A DNA stretch of 6,430 bases from Treponema sp. GTDB lineage: Bacteria; Spirochaetota; Spirochaetia; Treponematales; Breznakiellaceae. Each line of letters begins with the position of its first letter. Position 1 is the first letter of the stretch. This document shows positions 6,271 through 6,430 of the stretch, in pieces. Made by a program: the position numbers and the translations under genes. The notes beneath the pieces were generated by a model. The model was not told the origin of the DNA. It did no database searches and saw only the letters and a list, made by a program, of their open reading frames with translations. The stretch lies in assembly GCA_031258505.1 (NCBI GenBank), contig JAIRMT010000053.1, positions 1-6,430 on the forward strand, read 5' to 3'.

Positions 6271-6317
6271 GTTAATATCTGCGCATATATCAGTAGTATA
6301 TGCGCATATATTAATAG
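6171..6317. repeat. Seven-unit 21-bp tandem array with TGCGCA palindromes
   Basis: Seven contiguous 21-bp units start at 6171, 6192, 6213, 6234, 6255, 6276 and 6297. Units 1, 3, 4 and 6 are identical (TATCTGCGCATATATCAGTA plus G). Units 2 and 5 share another right half (ATCATGTCAA / ATCATGTTAA), and unit 7 is a third variant. Every unit has the palindrome TGCGCA; in units 2 and 7 it extends to the 12-bp perfect palindrome ATATGCGCATAT. Units 1-3 and units 4-6 form a 63-bp higher-order duplication with only two differences. Degenerate copies flank both sides (about 6151-6170 and 6318-6328). There are no unique spacers, so this is not a CRISPR array. It lies upstream of the malQ promoter. Confidence 0.93.
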
Positions 6318-6430
6318 TATCGACGCAGAACCTACAGTTAGAAAAGTATTATAACCTCATGTCTAAAGCGCTGTGTGGCGCTGTTTGGGTGTCTAGCACT
6401 AAAGCGCGGCAAACTTAAACTTTGAATTAC
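6318..6430. other. Right-edge non-coding stretch with a small hairpin
   Basis: No gene is evident here. AGCGCT (6367-6372) and GGCGCT (6377-6382) form a 6-bp stem with one G-U pair and a GTGT loop. A 9-bp direct repeat CTAAAGCGC occurs at 6363-6371 and 6399-6407. On the minus strand a perfect TATAAT is present at 6348-6353, but the hexamer 17 bp upstream is not -35-like, so I do not call a promoter. The hairpin could belong to the 3' end of a gene lying beyond the window. Confidence 0.4.

Noticed and set aside
6171..6317. CRISPR array
   Set aside because: Units are contiguous 21-mers with no unique spacers, and no cas genes are in the window.
6171..6317. Plasmid replication iterons
   Set aside because: Unit length and AT-rich palindromic core fit loosely, but no rep gene or clear DnaA box is present, and the neighbours are chromosomal-type metabolic genes.
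6348..6353. Promoter with a perfect TATAAT on the minus strand
   Set aside because: No acceptable -35 hexamer at 16-18 bp upstream and no confident gene directly downstream.

Overview
The window looks like one end of a bacterial contig or draft scaffold. It carries a single block of minus-strand genes, and non-biological sequence at the left edge. Read in the direction of transcription (high to low coordinates), it holds an AT-rich region with a 21-bp tandem array (6171-6317) and at most a doubtful small ORF, a promoter and leader, malQ (4-alpha-glucanotransferase), a 226-bp intergenic stretch with several inverted repeats, and a tightly packed four-gene oligopeptide ABC transporter operon, oppB-oppC-oppD-oppF. 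Six bases after oppF a second 21-bp tandem repeat starts, and it runs straight into a degraded Illumina P5/i5/read-1 adapter at 1-68. Nothing in the first 68 bases should be read as genome.

Organism: the base composition is balanced and Shine-Dalgarno sites are strong (AGGAGG, AAGGAG). The transporter subunits resemble the Lactococcus Opp / Streptococcus Ami type: gene order permease-permease-ATPase-ATPase, and an OppD C-terminus without the iron-sulfur cysteines. This fits a fermentative bacterium, either a Firmicute or a lineage that shares Firmicute-type transporters, such as gut spirochaetes. The sequence alone does not settle this, and my lean towards Treponema-like spirochaetes is weak.

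How the genes work together: OppB and OppC should form the membrane channel and OppD and OppF the ATPase pair of a peptide importer. The start and stop codons of these four genes overlap or lie within 7 bases of each other, so they are almost certainly one translationally coupled transcript. No substrate-binding protein gene (oppA) is present; it must be beyond the broken left end or elsewhere in the genome. MalQ is a cytoplasmic maltodextrin enzyme with its own good sigma70-type promoter. No convincing intrinsic terminator separates it from opp, so read-through is possible, but a functional link is not shown.

I did not find a clear new defence or mobile system. The most unusual pieces are the adapter remnant at the contig end and the 21-bp array at 6171-6317. 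That array places TGCGCA palindromes every two helical turns, shows a 63-bp higher-order duplication, and keeps reading frames open on both strands.
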